Below are positions 8,616-16,864 of a stretch of DNA of 64,000 nucleotides, piece by piece. A program made the position numbers and the translations under genes. The notes below the pieces were generated by a model. It was not told where the DNA came from. It saw only the letters and a list, made by a program, of their open reading frames with translations, and searched no databases. The stretch comes from JAAYCB01 sp012744395 (lineage in GTDB: Bacteria > Planctomycetota > Planctomycetia > Pirellulales > Thermoguttaceae), in the NCBI GenBank assembly GCA_028703175.1, contig JAQVNJ010000009.1:1-64000 (forward strand), written 5' to 3'. Position 1 is the stretch's first letter; each line of letters opens with the position of its first letter.

Positions 8616-9712
8616 TCGTTTCGTATCCACTGGTCGGGAGCGACCCGCTCGGCTGGCTGCTGCGGTCGCGAGGGCGTGAGAATCCCTTTTGCCAACGGGG
8701 CGGGGGTCGCGATCGTCGGCGCCGCCCTGCGGCGGATCTCCTGGGGCGGCTTGTAATGGGGCGAATTGGGCAAGCGGACCACGACCCGGTGGACCCGGGG
8801 CTGTGGCGTCTTGCCCTTCGGGCCGGCGGCCGTCGCTCCGCCGAGCGGCCGGCCCGCGACGGATTGTTCGGCAACGGCTGCCGCCGCGGAACGGATCGCC
8901 GCGGCCCCTTCCAGCGAGCTGATCGCCATCGTGACCTCGACGGCCACCGGCAGCCCGCGCTTGGCCAGGCTGTCCCACGAGCCCTGCCAGGCCGAGCCAT
9001 CGAAATAACGGAACTGAAGCGCGGTCACCTCCGGCGCCCAGGTCACGGAACTCACCAGGCTGGCCTCGAGCAGTTGGTCGAATGTCGCCGGCCGCCCTTG
9101 CGCGGCGGGCGGACTGGCTGCGGGCGGACTGGCCGCGAGCGGACTGGCCGCGGCGATTGCCGGGCCGATTGCCGCGGCGGTCTCGTCCAATTCCTCGGGC
9201 GTCTCGAAGTCCAGCTCCCGGCGGGTCAGCCCGATCCGCTCGTCCTCGCCGGTGCCGTCAACAACGGACCCCTGGAAGCGGTAGTAGACCGTGCGAAGCT
9301 CGGGCGCCTGGAGCTTCCGCGGCGCGGCGGCATCCTCGATCTCCTTGGCCGTCACCGCAGGAGCCGTCTCGAACGCCGGAATTTGCAGCACGTCGATCCG
9401 CAGCTCGCGCGACGATCCGTAGAGTCCGAACCGCCGCGCGCCGGTCGGGCCGGGCGAATCCGGATCGATGAACACGGGGTCCTGGATCGCGCCGGCCAAA
9501 TCGTCGGAAAACTGCTGGGCCAAGGTGCGGACCAACTGGCTCTCCTCCGTCCGCCTCTCGCCCCGTTCGAACATGTCGCTGTACAGGTCCAGGACATGCC
9601 AGACGGCAGCTATCAGCACGGCGATCAACACCGACGCGATCAAGACCTCCAGCAGGGTGAAACCCCGCGGGGCCGGTCGGCCGAACGTCGAACTGGCGGA
9701 ACGGTGCGTCAT
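8612..9712 (-). CDS. gspJ: Type II secretion minor pseudopilin GspJ
   Basis: 366-residue minor pseudopilin. The prepilin signal is GFTLLEVLIASVLIAVLIA near residues 18-36, with Gly at -1, Phe at +1 and Glu at +5, followed by the typical extended helix (VLDLYSDMFERGERRTEES). The middle contains an Ala/Ser/Pro repeat (AASPLAASPPAASPP) that is visible in DNA as tandem GCGGACTGGC units around 9100-9160; it is probably a linker. I chose the ATG at 9712 because AGGG lies six bases upstream; an in-frame ATG at 9727 would add five residues. It follows gspI by 88 bases and its TGA overlaps the gspK ATG. Confidence 0.85.
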   Translation of the reverse strand: MTHRSASSTFGRPAPRGFTLLEVLIASVLIAVLIAAVWHVLDLYSDMFERGERRTEESQLVRTLAQQFSDDLAGAIQDPVFIDPDSPGPTGARRFGLYGSSRELRIDVLQIPAFETAPAVTAKEIEDAAAPRKLQAPELRTVYYRFQGSVVDGTGEDERIGLTRRELDFETPEELDETAAAIGPAIAAASPLAASPPAASPPAAQGRPATFDQLLEASLVSSVTWAPEVTALQFRYFDGSAWQGSWDSLAKRGLPVAVEVTMAISSLEGAAAIRSAAAAVAEQSVAGRPLGGATAAGPKGKTPQPRVHRVVVRLPNSPHYKPPQEIRRRAAPTIATPAPLAKGILTPSRPQQPAERVAPDQWIRNE

Positions 9713-9800
9713 GAAAAACCCTGGCATTGTCGAATCGAAGGACTCGCGGCGGCGGGACAGCCGCCGGTCCCGGCGCGCGCCGGGACCGCGCGGCGAACGG

Positions 9801-10364
9801 TCAAAACGGCGGGCCGCTCGGCTCCCATTCGCCCAGCGGCGCCGGCAGGTCGGCAGTCGGTGGTTCGGCAGTCGGCAGGTCGGCAGTCGGTGGCGGCAGG
9901 GGCATGTCGATCTCCGGCGGCTGTTCCAGGCCTGGTGAGCGGGGCGCTACGGGCGAGACTCTCGCACCGGGCCTGTCCACGGCCGCGGTTGTGGCGATCC
10001 AGCGGACCAGCGTGAATTGCTTGCCGGCGGCCCCTTGGCCGGTCGCCGTTGCGGCTTTCGCCGCCGTCACCCGCAATTCGACCAGCCCCGGTTGCGGCGC
10101 CGAGGATGCCGCGACCGACAGGGACCAGCCGGGCAGTTCCGCAATCGGCTCGCCGGCGACCGGCTGGATCGGCGCGGCGCCGGAAAGCATCTCGTTCAGG
10201 CGCGTCTGGCAGGCCAATTGCGCGATGGACAACTGGTCGGCGCTCTCCATGTGGGAGCGGCCCACGAAGGCGATGTGCGAGAGCACGATCACGCAGCCGA
10301 GCAGCACAGCCGTGGCCAGCACGACCTCGAGCAGGGAGAACCCCTCGCGGTGGCCGCATTTCAT
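9801..10364 (-). CDS. gspI: Type II secretion minor pseudopilin GspI
   Basis: 187-residue pseudopilin with a seven-residue leader and the prepilin segment GFSLLEVVLATAVLLGCVIV at residues 8-27 (Gly -1, Glu +5). The body matches the short GspI type (QLSIAQLACQTRLNEML, then a LPGWSLSV beta strand). The C-terminus adds about 40 residues of Pro-rich repeat (PTADLPTAEPPTADLP), encoded by near-perfect tandem DNA repeats around 9840-9895. The ATG overlaps the gspH TGA by four bases (10361-10364), indicating one transcript with coupled translation. Confidence 0.85.
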   Translation of the reverse strand: MKCGHREGFSLLEVVLATAVLLGCVIVLSHIAFVGRSHMESADQLSIAQLACQTRLNEMLSGAAPIQPVAGEPIAELPGWSLSVAASSAPQPGLVELRVTAAKAATATGQGAAGKQFTLVRWIATTAAVDRPGARVSPVAPRSPGLEQPPEIDMPLPPPTADLPTAEPPTADLPAPLGEWEPSGPPF

Positions 10365-11059
10365 GGGCCTCCTCCCGCCGCGAAGGCCCGCGGGCCGGCC
10401 TGCGCCGCGCCTTGGGGAACCTCCGCAAGCCGTGTCGTCGGGCCAATCCGAACCGTGCCGGTCAGCCCGCGAAGGCTGATCTCGACGAAGTAGCGCTCAC
10501 GATCCGTCAACCGGAAGCGGGCGTTTGACGTCCGCCCGTTCGGGTAGAACACGATCGGGTCGGACCAGGCCTGCCGTTCGGCGAGCTCCGCAGTGCTGGC
10601 ACCCGCCAGGCCGGTCCCCTCGTCCTCCGCGCCCGGCTGCTCGGCCACCTCCTGCCCGGCGAAGACGATGCCGCCGGGCAGGTCCCGCGGGCCGGCCTGC
10701 GGATCGGCGGCGGCCGGCCGGGGGCTTGCCGCCGCTTCCGCCATCTGATCGAGGGCCGAGCGGAGGACCGCCGGCCCGGCGTCTTCCTCTTGCCTGGCGG
10801 CGATTTCGAACCGGCCAGCTCCGGGCTGGAATCGGAACACCTGGGCTTTGCCCGATTCGATCGCCGCCAGCCGCGCTTGGCCGAGCGCGTTCCGCACCTG
10901 TTTGGCGGCGTCGCCGATGCGGCTTCGCCTGGCCATCTTCTGGATGGCGGGCCAGCCCAACCCAATCATGACGGCAAGAATCGCCAGGACGATGAGCATC
11001 TCCAGGAGCGTGTAGCCGTGGCGGCCGGGCCGCGACCGCGGCAGCGCGAGAAGCGGCAT
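10361..11059 (-). CDS. gspH: Type II secretion minor pseudopilin GspH
   Basis: 232 residues from the ATG at 11059, which gives a 15-residue leader ending in RHG. The prepilin helix is YTLLEMLIVLAILAVMIGLG, with Glu at +5. The following sequence RRSRIGDAAKQVRNALGQAR is the amphipathic helix expected in GspH. A Pro/Ala/Asp-rich variable loop spans roughly residues 95-150, and the terminal strand reads RYFVEISLRGLTGTVRIGP. An in-frame ATG at 11122 would add 21 residues but has no Shine-Dalgarno sequence; the shorter start also lacks a strong one, so the start is uncertain. The gene is separated from gspG by about 285 bases containing a hairpin, and overlaps gspI by four bases. Confidence 0.8.
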   Translation of the reverse strand: MPLLALPRSRPGRHGYTLLEMLIVLAILAVMIGLGWPAIQKMARRSRIGDAAKQVRNALGQARLAAIESGKAQVFRFQPGAGRFEIAARQEEDAGPAVLRSALDQMAEAAASPRPAAADPQAGPRDLPGGIVFAGQEVAEQPGAEDEGTGLAGASTAELAERQAWSDPIVFYPNGRTSNARFRLTDRERYFVEISLRGLTGTVRIGPTTRLAEVPQGAAQAGPRAFAAGGGP

Positions 11060-11275
11060 CCGCCAACTGGTCCGTCCGGATGGGTCTGGGGCGGCCGAAT
11101 TGATGGGAGGGCGTGGGACCATGGTCACGCAAGGCTCAAGATCCAATGTTCAAGGTTCAAGTTCCAATGACTCGGCGGGTTGAAACCCCAAGCGGGGCCC
11201 TGCCCCTTGTTGGCCACTGGGAATCGAGCCTTGGACATTCTGGAGGGGGTGGGCTCGCCGCAGGGCAAGACCCCC

Positions 11276-11322
11276 AAAAACGGCGCAGGGCCGCGGGGAG
11301 GAACCGATCCTCCGTGCGGCCC
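11276..11322 (-). terminator. Hairpin between gspG and gspH, possible attenuator
   Basis: On the minus strand a stem of about 15 bp (outer GGGCCGC arms, inner GGAGGA/TCCTCC, two mismatches) with a five-base loop lies at 11288-11322. It is followed seven bases later by five T residues. The T-run is short and offset, so full termination is doubtful. Its place in the only long gap of the cluster suggests it lowers expression of gspH-M relative to gspE-F-G, or stabilises the upstream message. Confidence 0.45.
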
Positions 11323-11344
11323 TGGTTCAGCGCGTGCCGCTGCT

Positions 11345-12181
11345 CTACGGCATGGCTGGTTGCGTCATCGGCTGTGCGGGGGGCGTCATCGGCTGCATCG
11401 GCGGCATATCCTGGCCCATCGGCGGCATGCCCTGGCCCATCGGCGGCATGCCCTGATCGATTGGCGGTGGCCCGGGCATCGCATCCGGACCAAGGCCTCC
11501 GCCGAGTTGCTCGCTCGTCATGCCTTCCTGGCCGGGCATCTGGCCGGGCATCTGGCCGGCCCCGGTGGCGGCTCTCGACCAGTTGACGATGTCGTCCTCG
11601 GTCCCATCCTGGTTGTCCGGTCCAAACGACCAGATGTCGGGCTTGGGGCCGGCGCCTCGCGTGGGCGGATAGGCATAGCCATAGGGCATCCCCCAGGGGT
11701 CCACCGGGACGGTGTCCGTGTTCAGGTAGGGGCCGTCCCAGCGCGAGGCGACCGCGCCGGAGGGCTGCATCGCGCTGGCGGTTGGGGCGGTGCTCATGCC
11801 GGTCCCCATCCCCATGTCGGGACCAGCGCCCAAGTCCGGACTGACTCCGGGGGCCGCGCCAGCCCCCATGTCCATGCCCATGCCCATGTCGGTGCTCATA
11901 CCGGTCCCCATGCCCATGCCCGCGCTCGCCGCCGGGGGGCTGATCAGGGCTTGCAGGCCCTGTTCCGTCGTCGGATAGCCGCCGCATTCCACGGCGTAGC
12001 CCTCCAGCGCCCCCTCGAAAAGGCTGATCTGGGTCTGGGCGGCTTTGATGTCCGCCTTGCCCTGCAAGCCCAGAATTCGCGGCGCGACCATTGCCGCCAG
12101 CAGCACGAGAATCGCCAAGACGACGAGCAGTTCCATCAACGTGAAACCAGCTCGCCTACCGGACCGTGCGGATCGTAGCAT
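11345..12181 (-). CDS. gspG: Type II secretion major pseudopilin GspG with Met-rich insertion
   Basis: 278 residues against about 140 in ordinary GspG. Residues 12-40 are a classical prepilin segment (GFTLMELLVVLAILVLLAAM, Glu +5). The family core follows: GGYPTTEQGLQAL at about 67-79, WDGPYL at 148-153, DPWGMPYGYAYP at 161-172 and the calcium-loop region DNQDGTEDDIVNW at 189-201. Between TTEQGLQAL and WDGPYL, where only a few residues are usual, there is a roughly 60-residue Met/Gly-rich insertion (residues 87-146, repeated MGMGTGMST). After the core there is a 75-residue Met/Pro/Gln tail with MPPMGQ repeats. The major subunit polymerises into the pseudopilus, so the insertion would be displayed along its surface. 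It lies 33 bases downstream of gspF. Confidence 0.9.
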   Translation of the reverse strand: MLRSARSGRRAGFTLMELLVVLAILVLLAAMVAPRILGLQGKADIKAAQTQISLFEGALEGYAVECGGYPTTEQGLQALISPPAASAGMGMGTGMSTDMGMGMDMGAGAAPGVSPDLGAGPDMGMGTGMSTAPTASAMQPSGAVASRWDGPYLNTDTVPVDPWGMPYGYAYPPTRGAGPKPDIWSFGPDNQDGTEDDIVNWSRAATGAGQMPGQMPGQEGMTSEQLGGGLGPDAMPGPPPIDQGMPPMGQGMPPMGQDMPPMQPMTPPAQPMTQPAMP

Positions 12182-12214
12182 CTCTCAATCCTCCCATGGA
12201 AAAATTCTGTTTCT

Positions 12215-13426
12215 TCAGCCCATCGTCGTGCTCATTTCGAACACCGGTAGCAGCAAGGCGACCATCACCAGCAAGATCACCGTGCCCATCACCAGGAGCA
12301 TCGCCGGCTCGATGAGCCGAACCATGGTCTCGAGTTGCTGAGCCGTCTTGCGGTCGATCGTTTCGGCGATGCTGACTAACACATTATCCAGATTGTTGGA
12401 TTCTTCAGCAACGCTGATCATCGCCATAATCGGCGGCGGGATCAGCCCGCAGTCGGCCAGGGGCCGCGAAAGCGTCTCGCCGGACGATATATTCTCAGCC
12501 GATCTGGTGATCGCCTCGGCCAGAACCTGGTTGCCGGTCGATTCCGCGCTGATTTCCAGTGCGCGGAGGATCGGCACGCCGTTTTGCAGCAGCGTGCCGA
12601 GGATTCGGCAGAATCGCGAGAGTGCCGAACCGAGAAAGATCCGGCCGAAGACCGGCAGCCGCAATTTCCACTTGTCCAAAAAGGCCCGCCCGGCGGGGGT
12701 CTTGATCAGGTTCCACAGCCAGACGCCGAGAAACGCCGTGCCGGCTGTCGCGAGCAAGCCGTTCTGGCCGAGAAAATCGCTCACCCCCAAGAGGATGATC
12801 GTCGGCACCGGCAGGCCCCCCCCCTGCTGCTCGACCCGGGCGAACAGCGTGGCGAACTTCGGCACGAAAAACACGACGAGAATCAGCGTGACAAGAAAGC
12901 CGGCGACGGCGAGAAAGGCCGGGTAGGTCATCGCCCCGACCACCTTGTTCTTCAACTCTTCCTGGAGCTGGAGGAAATCGGCGGTCCGCTTCAGGGCGTC
13001 TTCCAGGAAAGCGCCTTCCGAGCCGGCGCGGACGACGCTGATCGTCAACTCGTTGAAGACTTCCGGGTGGGAAGCGAAGGCGACGTCGAGCGACGTGCCC
13101 TCCGAGACCTTGTCGCGAATGTCTCCGAGCACTTCGCGCATCGTCGAATGGGCCGACTGCTCGGCGAGAATCTCCAGCGAATTGAGCAGGGGAACGCCGT
13201 TCTCGAGCAGGTCGGCCAACTGGGTCAGCGTCGACGCCAGGACCGCCGCCCCGACGCGCTTCTTGAACCGGAATCGGACACTGCCCGCATCAGCGCTGGC
13301 GACGTGGATCGGGTAGAGCGACCGGTCGGCCAACAGCGCGAGCGTCTCCCGCTTCGTTCCGGCGGTGATTGTGCCGCGGACGTCCTCGCCCGACAGCGTT
13401 CGTGCGGTGTAAGTGAATTCAGGCAT
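12215..13426 (-). CDS. gspF: Type II secretion inner-membrane platform protein GspF
   Basis: 403 residues, the normal length. It opens with MPEFTYTARTLSGEDVRG, the usual GspF/PilC N-terminal signature. Two T2SSF repeats follow: about residues 70-190 (LTQLADLLENGVPLLNSLEI) and 270-395 (CRILGTLLQNGVPILRALEI), each ending in long hydrophobic segments (PAFLAVAGFLVTLILVVFF; LLVMGTVILLVMVALLLPVF) that give three membrane helices. It forms the platform on which GspE drives pseudopilus extension. It is transcribed between gspE (112 bases upstream, containing a degenerate palindromic repeat) and gspG. Confidence 0.95.
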   Translation of the reverse strand: MPEFTYTARTLSGEDVRGTITAGTKRETLALLADRSLYPIHVASADAGSVRFRFKKRVGAAVLASTLTQLADLLENGVPLLNSLEILAEQSAHSTMREVLGDIRDKVSEGTSLDVAFASHPEVFNELTISVVRAGSEGAFLEDALKRTADFLQLQEELKNKVVGAMTYPAFLAVAGFLVTLILVVFFVPKFATLFARVEQQGGGLPVPTIILLGVSDFLGQNGLLATAGTAFLGVWLWNLIKTPAGRAFLDKWKLRLPVFGRIFLGSALSRFCRILGTLLQNGVPILRALEISAESTGNQVLAEAITRSAENISSGETLSRPLADCGLIPPPIMAMISVAEESNNLDNVLVSIAETIDRKTAQQLETMVRLIEPAMLLVMGTVILLVMVALLLPVFEMSTTMG

Positions 13427-13481
13427 GGGCGGCCGGTCCGTTGCCCTCTCGTTTCTTCATCTCGTCTTCGCCTCTACCCTC

Positions 13482-13506
13482 GTTCGCAAGCTCCCGCTTG
13501 GGAACC
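13482..13506. repeat. Degenerate copy of the GGTTCCCAAGC palindrome family
   Basis: Left arm GTTCGCAAGC is slightly degraded; right arm is GCTTGGGAACC, with TCCC between the arms. It is an imperfect copy of the elements at 26527, 53717 and 62890. It sits between the gspE stop and the gspF start, inside a probable operon. Confidence 0.55.
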
Positions 13507-13538
13507 CGTTGGTATTGGGGAACCAGGCGGATTGTCTA

Positions 13539-15236
13539 TCAGTCGGCCTTGGTCACGCGCAAGACCTCGTCGATCGTGGTTCTTCCCTGGATGACTTTGC
13601 GCCACCCGTCCTGTCTCAGGGTCCGCATTCCGCCCCGGATGGCGGCCTGCTTGACGAGGTTCGTTGGCGCCCGCTCGCTGGCCAGGGCGCGGACTTCGTC
13701 ATTGGCGACGAGCAATTCATAGATCCCGACTCGCCCGGAGTAGCCCGTCCCGCGGCACGCCCGGCAGCCGGTTGGCGCGTAAACGTGGCCGGCCGTCTCC
13801 ATGCACTCATCGAACGGGAAGTCATCGGGCACGTCCTTCTGGCTGGGAATCGTCTCCTGGCGGCACTCCTTGCAGAGCGTCCGCACGAGCCGCTGGGCCA
13901 TCACGCCTTCGACGGTGCTACAGACGAGAAACGGTTCGACGCCCATGTCGGCCAGCCGCATGAACGCGCCGGCGGCGTCGTTGGTGTGCAGCGTGCTGAA
14001 CACGAGGTGGCCGGTGAGCGACGCCTGGACGGCGTTCTCCGCCGTTTCCAGGTCGCGGATTTCGCCCACCAGGACCACGTCGGGGTCATGGCGGAGAATC
14101 GCGCGAAGGCTCGCCGCGAACGTCAGCCCGACCTTCGTGTGGACCTGGATCTGGTTGATCCCGTTGAGCTGGTATTCGATCGGGTCCTCGGTCGTGATGA
14201 TCTTCGTGTCTTCGCTCTTGATCTCGTTCAGCGCGCTGTAGAGCGTGGTCGTCTTTCCGGAACCGGTCGGGCCGGTGACGAGGATGATCCCGTGGGGCAG
14301 GCTGATCAGCTTCCCGAATTCGGCGTAGATGTCCTCATCCATGCCGATGCCGCGGAGCGAAAAGCTCATCCGATCCTTGTCGAGGACGCGCATCACGACG
14401 CCCTCGCCGTGCAGCATGGGAATGATCGAAACGCGGATATCGATCTCGCGGCCCTGGACCTTGAGCTTGATCCGCCCGTCCTGCGGGACGCGCTTCTCGG
14501 CGATGTTCAGCCGCGCCATGATCTTCAGGCGGCTGATGATCGCCGACTGGAAGCGGTTGATCTCCGGCGGCATCGGCTGCTTCTGGAGCACGCCGTCGAT
14601 CCGGTAGCGGACCTTCATGCCCTCTTCCTGGGCCTCGATGTGGATGTCGCTGGCCCGGTTCTCCACGGCCTCGGTGAGAATCTCGTTGACGAGGCGGACC
14701 ACCGAGGCCTCCTGGGCCATCTCCGCGGCCTCGGAATGGTCCCATTCGATGTCGTCGAGCACCTCGACGCCGGAGTCGCGATCCTCCGTCTGGGCGAGCA
14801 GGCCCTCGACCGTCTCGGCCCCGACGCCCAGGTGCGTTTTTATGAGCTTGGCCAACTCGGCGGGCAGTGCCACGACCGGCACCACGCTCCGCCCCGTGGC
14901 CGCGCCGACCGCGTCCAGCGCGTGCAGGTCGAAGGGATTGCCGATCGCCAGCCGCAGCGAGTCGCCGTCGGCCTCCAGCGGAAACACCAGGTGCCTGTGG
15001 ATCAACTTGATGGGAAACGATCCGAGCGCGCCCAGGTCGATCTTCGTCTTGGCCAGATCGACGATGTCCATGCCCAGCGTGGCGCCGACGGCGGCAAGGG
15101 CCTGCTCCTCGCTGTCGAAGCCAAGCTCCCGAGCAACCAGTTGCAGACTGCCGTCCCGGGTCTGGGCCTCCCGCGCGATTTTCAACTTGCGAGCATCCAG
15201 GATGCTCTTCTCAGCGGACGTCTGGGCAAAAATCAT
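13539..15236 (-). CDS. gspE: Type II secretion ATPase GspE
   Basis: 565-residue AAA-type assembly ATPase. The N-terminal GspE_N/MshEN region is residues 1-150. The P-loop GPTGSGKT is at 322-329, the Asp box TTEDPIEY at 348-355, Walker B with RHDPDVVLVGEIRD at 382-395 and the His box TGHLVFSTLHTND at 408-420. A four-Cys zinc site uses Cys455, Cys458, Cys491 and Cys494 (CKEC ... CRAC). The protein powers pseudopilus assembly from the cytoplasm. I chose the ATG at 15236 because the N-terminal domain begins there. The open frame continues far upstream, but that part is antisense to the EF-hand gene and has no family resemblance. First gene of the cluster, about 220 bases downstream of a good minus-strand promoter. 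Confidence 0.95.
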   Translation of the reverse strand: MIFAQTSAEKSILDARKLKIAREAQTRDGSLQLVARELGFDSEEQALAAVGATLGMDIVDLAKTKIDLGALGSFPIKLIHRHLVFPLEADGDSLRLAIGNPFDLHALDAVGAATGRSVVPVVALPAELAKLIKTHLGVGAETVEGLLAQTEDRDSGVEVLDDIEWDHSEAAEMAQEASVVRLVNEILTEAVENRASDIHIEAQEEGMKVRYRIDGVLQKQPMPPEINRFQSAIISRLKIMARLNIAEKRVPQDGRIKLKVQGREIDIRVSIIPMLHGEGVVMRVLDKDRMSFSLRGIGMDEDIYAEFGKLISLPHGIILVTGPTGSGKTTTLYSALNEIKSEDTKIITTEDPIEYQLNGINQIQVHTKVGLTFAASLRAILRHDPDVVLVGEIRDLETAENAVQASLTGHLVFSTLHTNDAAGAFMRLADMGVEPFLVCSTVEGVMAQRLVRTLCKECRQETIPSQKDVPDDFPFDECMETAGHVYAPTGCRACRGTGYSGRVGIYELLVANDEVRALASERAPTNLVKQAAIRGGMRTLRQDGWRKVIQGRTTIDEVLRVTKAD

Positions 15237-15412
15237 CGCTTCAAAGACTGCTACGGGTTGCGTGGGATCACCGGACGATCGGAGCGCCGCCGGCGCAGCG
15301 ACAACCGGCGATCGGCCAGGACAGCCAAAAGCGGCTGACCGAAACACCTGCAATCGGCGGGCCCTGTCAGGAGGTGGGCGTGGCGTAGGCGGGACGATAT
15401 TCGCTTGGAGGG

Positions 15413-15443
15413 TTGACGGCGACCGGACCTGCCATGCTAAAAT
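15413..15443 (+). promoter_or_regulatory. Possible promoter for the EF-hand protein gene
   Basis: Plus-strand TTGACG at 15413-15418 and TAAAAT at 15438-15443, separated by 19 bases, which is long for a sigma-70 promoter. It would give a leader of about 200 bases before the ATG at 15651. Its downstream end lies close to the divergent gsp promoter at 15460-15487. Confidence 0.3.
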
Positions 15444-15459
15444 ACAGATGTATAGCATT

Positions 15460-15487
15460 ATTGTAGTTTGTATGGCTTTGCCGTCAA
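15460..15487 (-). promoter_or_regulatory. Probable sigma-70-type promoter of the gsp cluster
   Basis: Read on the minus strand: TTGACG (15487-15482), 16-base spacer, TACAAT (15465-15460). Both hexamers are close to consensus and the region is AT-rich in an otherwise GC-rich window. Transcription would enter gspE after a leader of about 215 bases. A hairpin-capable GC segment at 15552-15588 lies upstream of this promoter, in the leader of the divergent plus-strand gene. Confidence 0.5.
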
Positions 15488-15650
15488 CACAAACCTCCCC
15501 CCACGGCAAGTTTCTGGAAGAATATTCAAACCGCGGCATTTGCGGGCTTCTGGCCCCCGGGTGGTGTTCCTTGCACCCCGGGGCGGCCAAGACACCCCAA
15601 GCGGACCCGCCTTCCAGGAACATCGCCTTCCACCCTGTCGAGGCAGTCTC

Positions 15651-16721
15651 ATGGCGTCCTCCAGAAGCGCGACGTTCCGCAAGGCGGGACTGTTGATTCT
15701 GCTGCTCGCCGCGGCCATCGTGGTGCTCCTGCAATACATGCCGCGGGAAGAACCCGCCGAAATCGCCGCCCCGACGAAAAAACAGGCGCCGGCCCCCCAG
15801 CCCGTGCCCCCGCGACAGGAGCAGGCCCCTCGGCAAGAAGAACCCGCTCCTGGATTCCCCCAGCCGGGGAGGTCTCCCGCAAAGCCAACCCCCCCCCCGG
15901 ACTACAAAAAACCTCCCGCGACCGTGTTCGTCTCCCGTTCGCCTTCCGATGCCGCAGCGCCCGCAGCGCCCGCGACGCCCGATCAGCCGAATTCCCAGCC
16001 GGCGCCGGCCGGCCAGTCCGGTTCCGAGCCGCCCCTGGCAAGACCCATGCCCAGCGGCCCGATTCCTTTGAAGGTCAGCCGCTACGTCCGGCACTGGATC
16101 GCCAGGCACGACAAGAACGGGGATGGGGCGATCGACGCGGATGAATGGAAGACGATGGCCGGCGCTCCGGCAAGCATCGACTACAACGCGGATGGTGTGA
16201 TTACCGTAGAGGAGCTGTCGGCCTACTGGGCCGACTTCGGGCGCAATCGCCGCATGCGCCTGACCGGTTCGATGGTCGAGGCGGTTGCCGAGACGTCCAG
16301 CTGGATCCCCACGGCGGAACAGGAAGCCCGCGCGGCCGCCGAACAGGCGGCGGAGGAGACGGCCGCGAAGGCGGCGGAGGAGACGGCCGGACAGGCCTCG
16401 GGGGAGGATTCCGTGCTCCCGGTCGCGCTTGCGGACGATGCGGAAGACTCCGCCGCGGCGGCGGCCGCGGCGGCGGAAGACCCTCAACAGCCGGCGCCCG
16501 TCGAAGAACCGGCCAGTCCGCCGACTGCCCGGCGGTTCGTGACGCCGAAGAACCGGCTGGCGGGGTTGCCGGACTGGTTTCTTGCCAGGGACGCGAACGG
16601 GGACGGGCAATTGACGGTGGCCGAATTCGCCCCGAACGGCGCGGCGCAACGGCTGGCTGAATTCCAGCGCCTCGACCGCAACGGCGACGGCGTGCTCACG
16701 CCCGAAGAGTGCCGGCGATAA
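15651..16721 (+). CDS. Membrane-anchored EF-hand calcium-binding protein
   Basis: 356 residues. Residues 11-28 (KAGLLILLLAAAIVVLLQYM) form one N-terminal membrane anchor or uncleaved signal. A long Pro/Ala/Gln/Glu linker follows. Two EF-hand-like loops come next (HDKNGDGAIDADEWKTM and DYNADGVITVEELSAYW), then an Ala/Glu-rich helix (repeated EETAAKAAEETAG), and two more loops near the C-terminus (DANGDGQLTVAEFAPNG and DRNGDGVLTPEECRR). All four keep the D-x-[DN]-x-DG-x-[IL]-[DT]-x-x-E pattern. It presumably senses or binds calcium on the periplasmic side. It is transcribed divergently from gspE across overlapping promoters; GspG pseudopilins bind calcium, so a link is conceivable but unproven. 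An in-frame start at 15468 adds a stretch without protein character and was not used. Confidence 0.8.
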   Translation: MASSRSATFRKAGLLILLLAAAIVVLLQYMPREEPAEIAAPTKKQAPAPQPVPPRQEQAPRQEEPAPGFPQPGRSPAKPTPPPDYKKPPATVFVSRSPSDAAAPAAPATPDQPNSQPAPAGQSGSEPPLARPMPSGPIPLKVSRYVRHWIARHDKNGDGAIDADEWKTMAGAPASIDYNADGVITVEELSAYWADFGRNRRMRLTGSMVEAVAETSSWIPTAEQEARAAAEQAAEETAAKAAEETAGQASGEDSVLPVALADDAEDSAAAAAAAAEDPQQPAPVEEPASPPTARRFVTPKNRLAGLPDWFLARDANGDGQLTVAEFAPNGAAQRLAEFQRLDRNGDGVLTPEECRR

Positions 16722-16864
16722 GCCCCGGCTGGGCCGAGGGCGCCGGTTGCCGGCCACGGCTCCCCGTGCGGTAATCGGATGGCCGCGGCCCGCCAGCCCC
16801 GCCCCCCGCGTCCGCTCGTCCGCAACCGCTCCCATCGCTTCGCTCGTCCCGCCAGCCGTTCCCG

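Noticed and set aside
11744..11923. Possible tandem DNA repeat or CRISPR-like array from the CCCATG hexamers
   Set aside because: Units are codon-phased within gspG and encode the Met/Gly insertion; there are no spacers.
13413..15338. Long plus-strand frame opposite gspE
   Set aside because: Antisense shadow of a well-supported gene; no start signal or domain pattern.
15237..16835. Upstream extension of the gspE frame giving a 1,098-residue protein
   Set aside because: The added 533 codons are antisense to the EF-hand gene and lack family similarity; the divergent promoters fall inside it.
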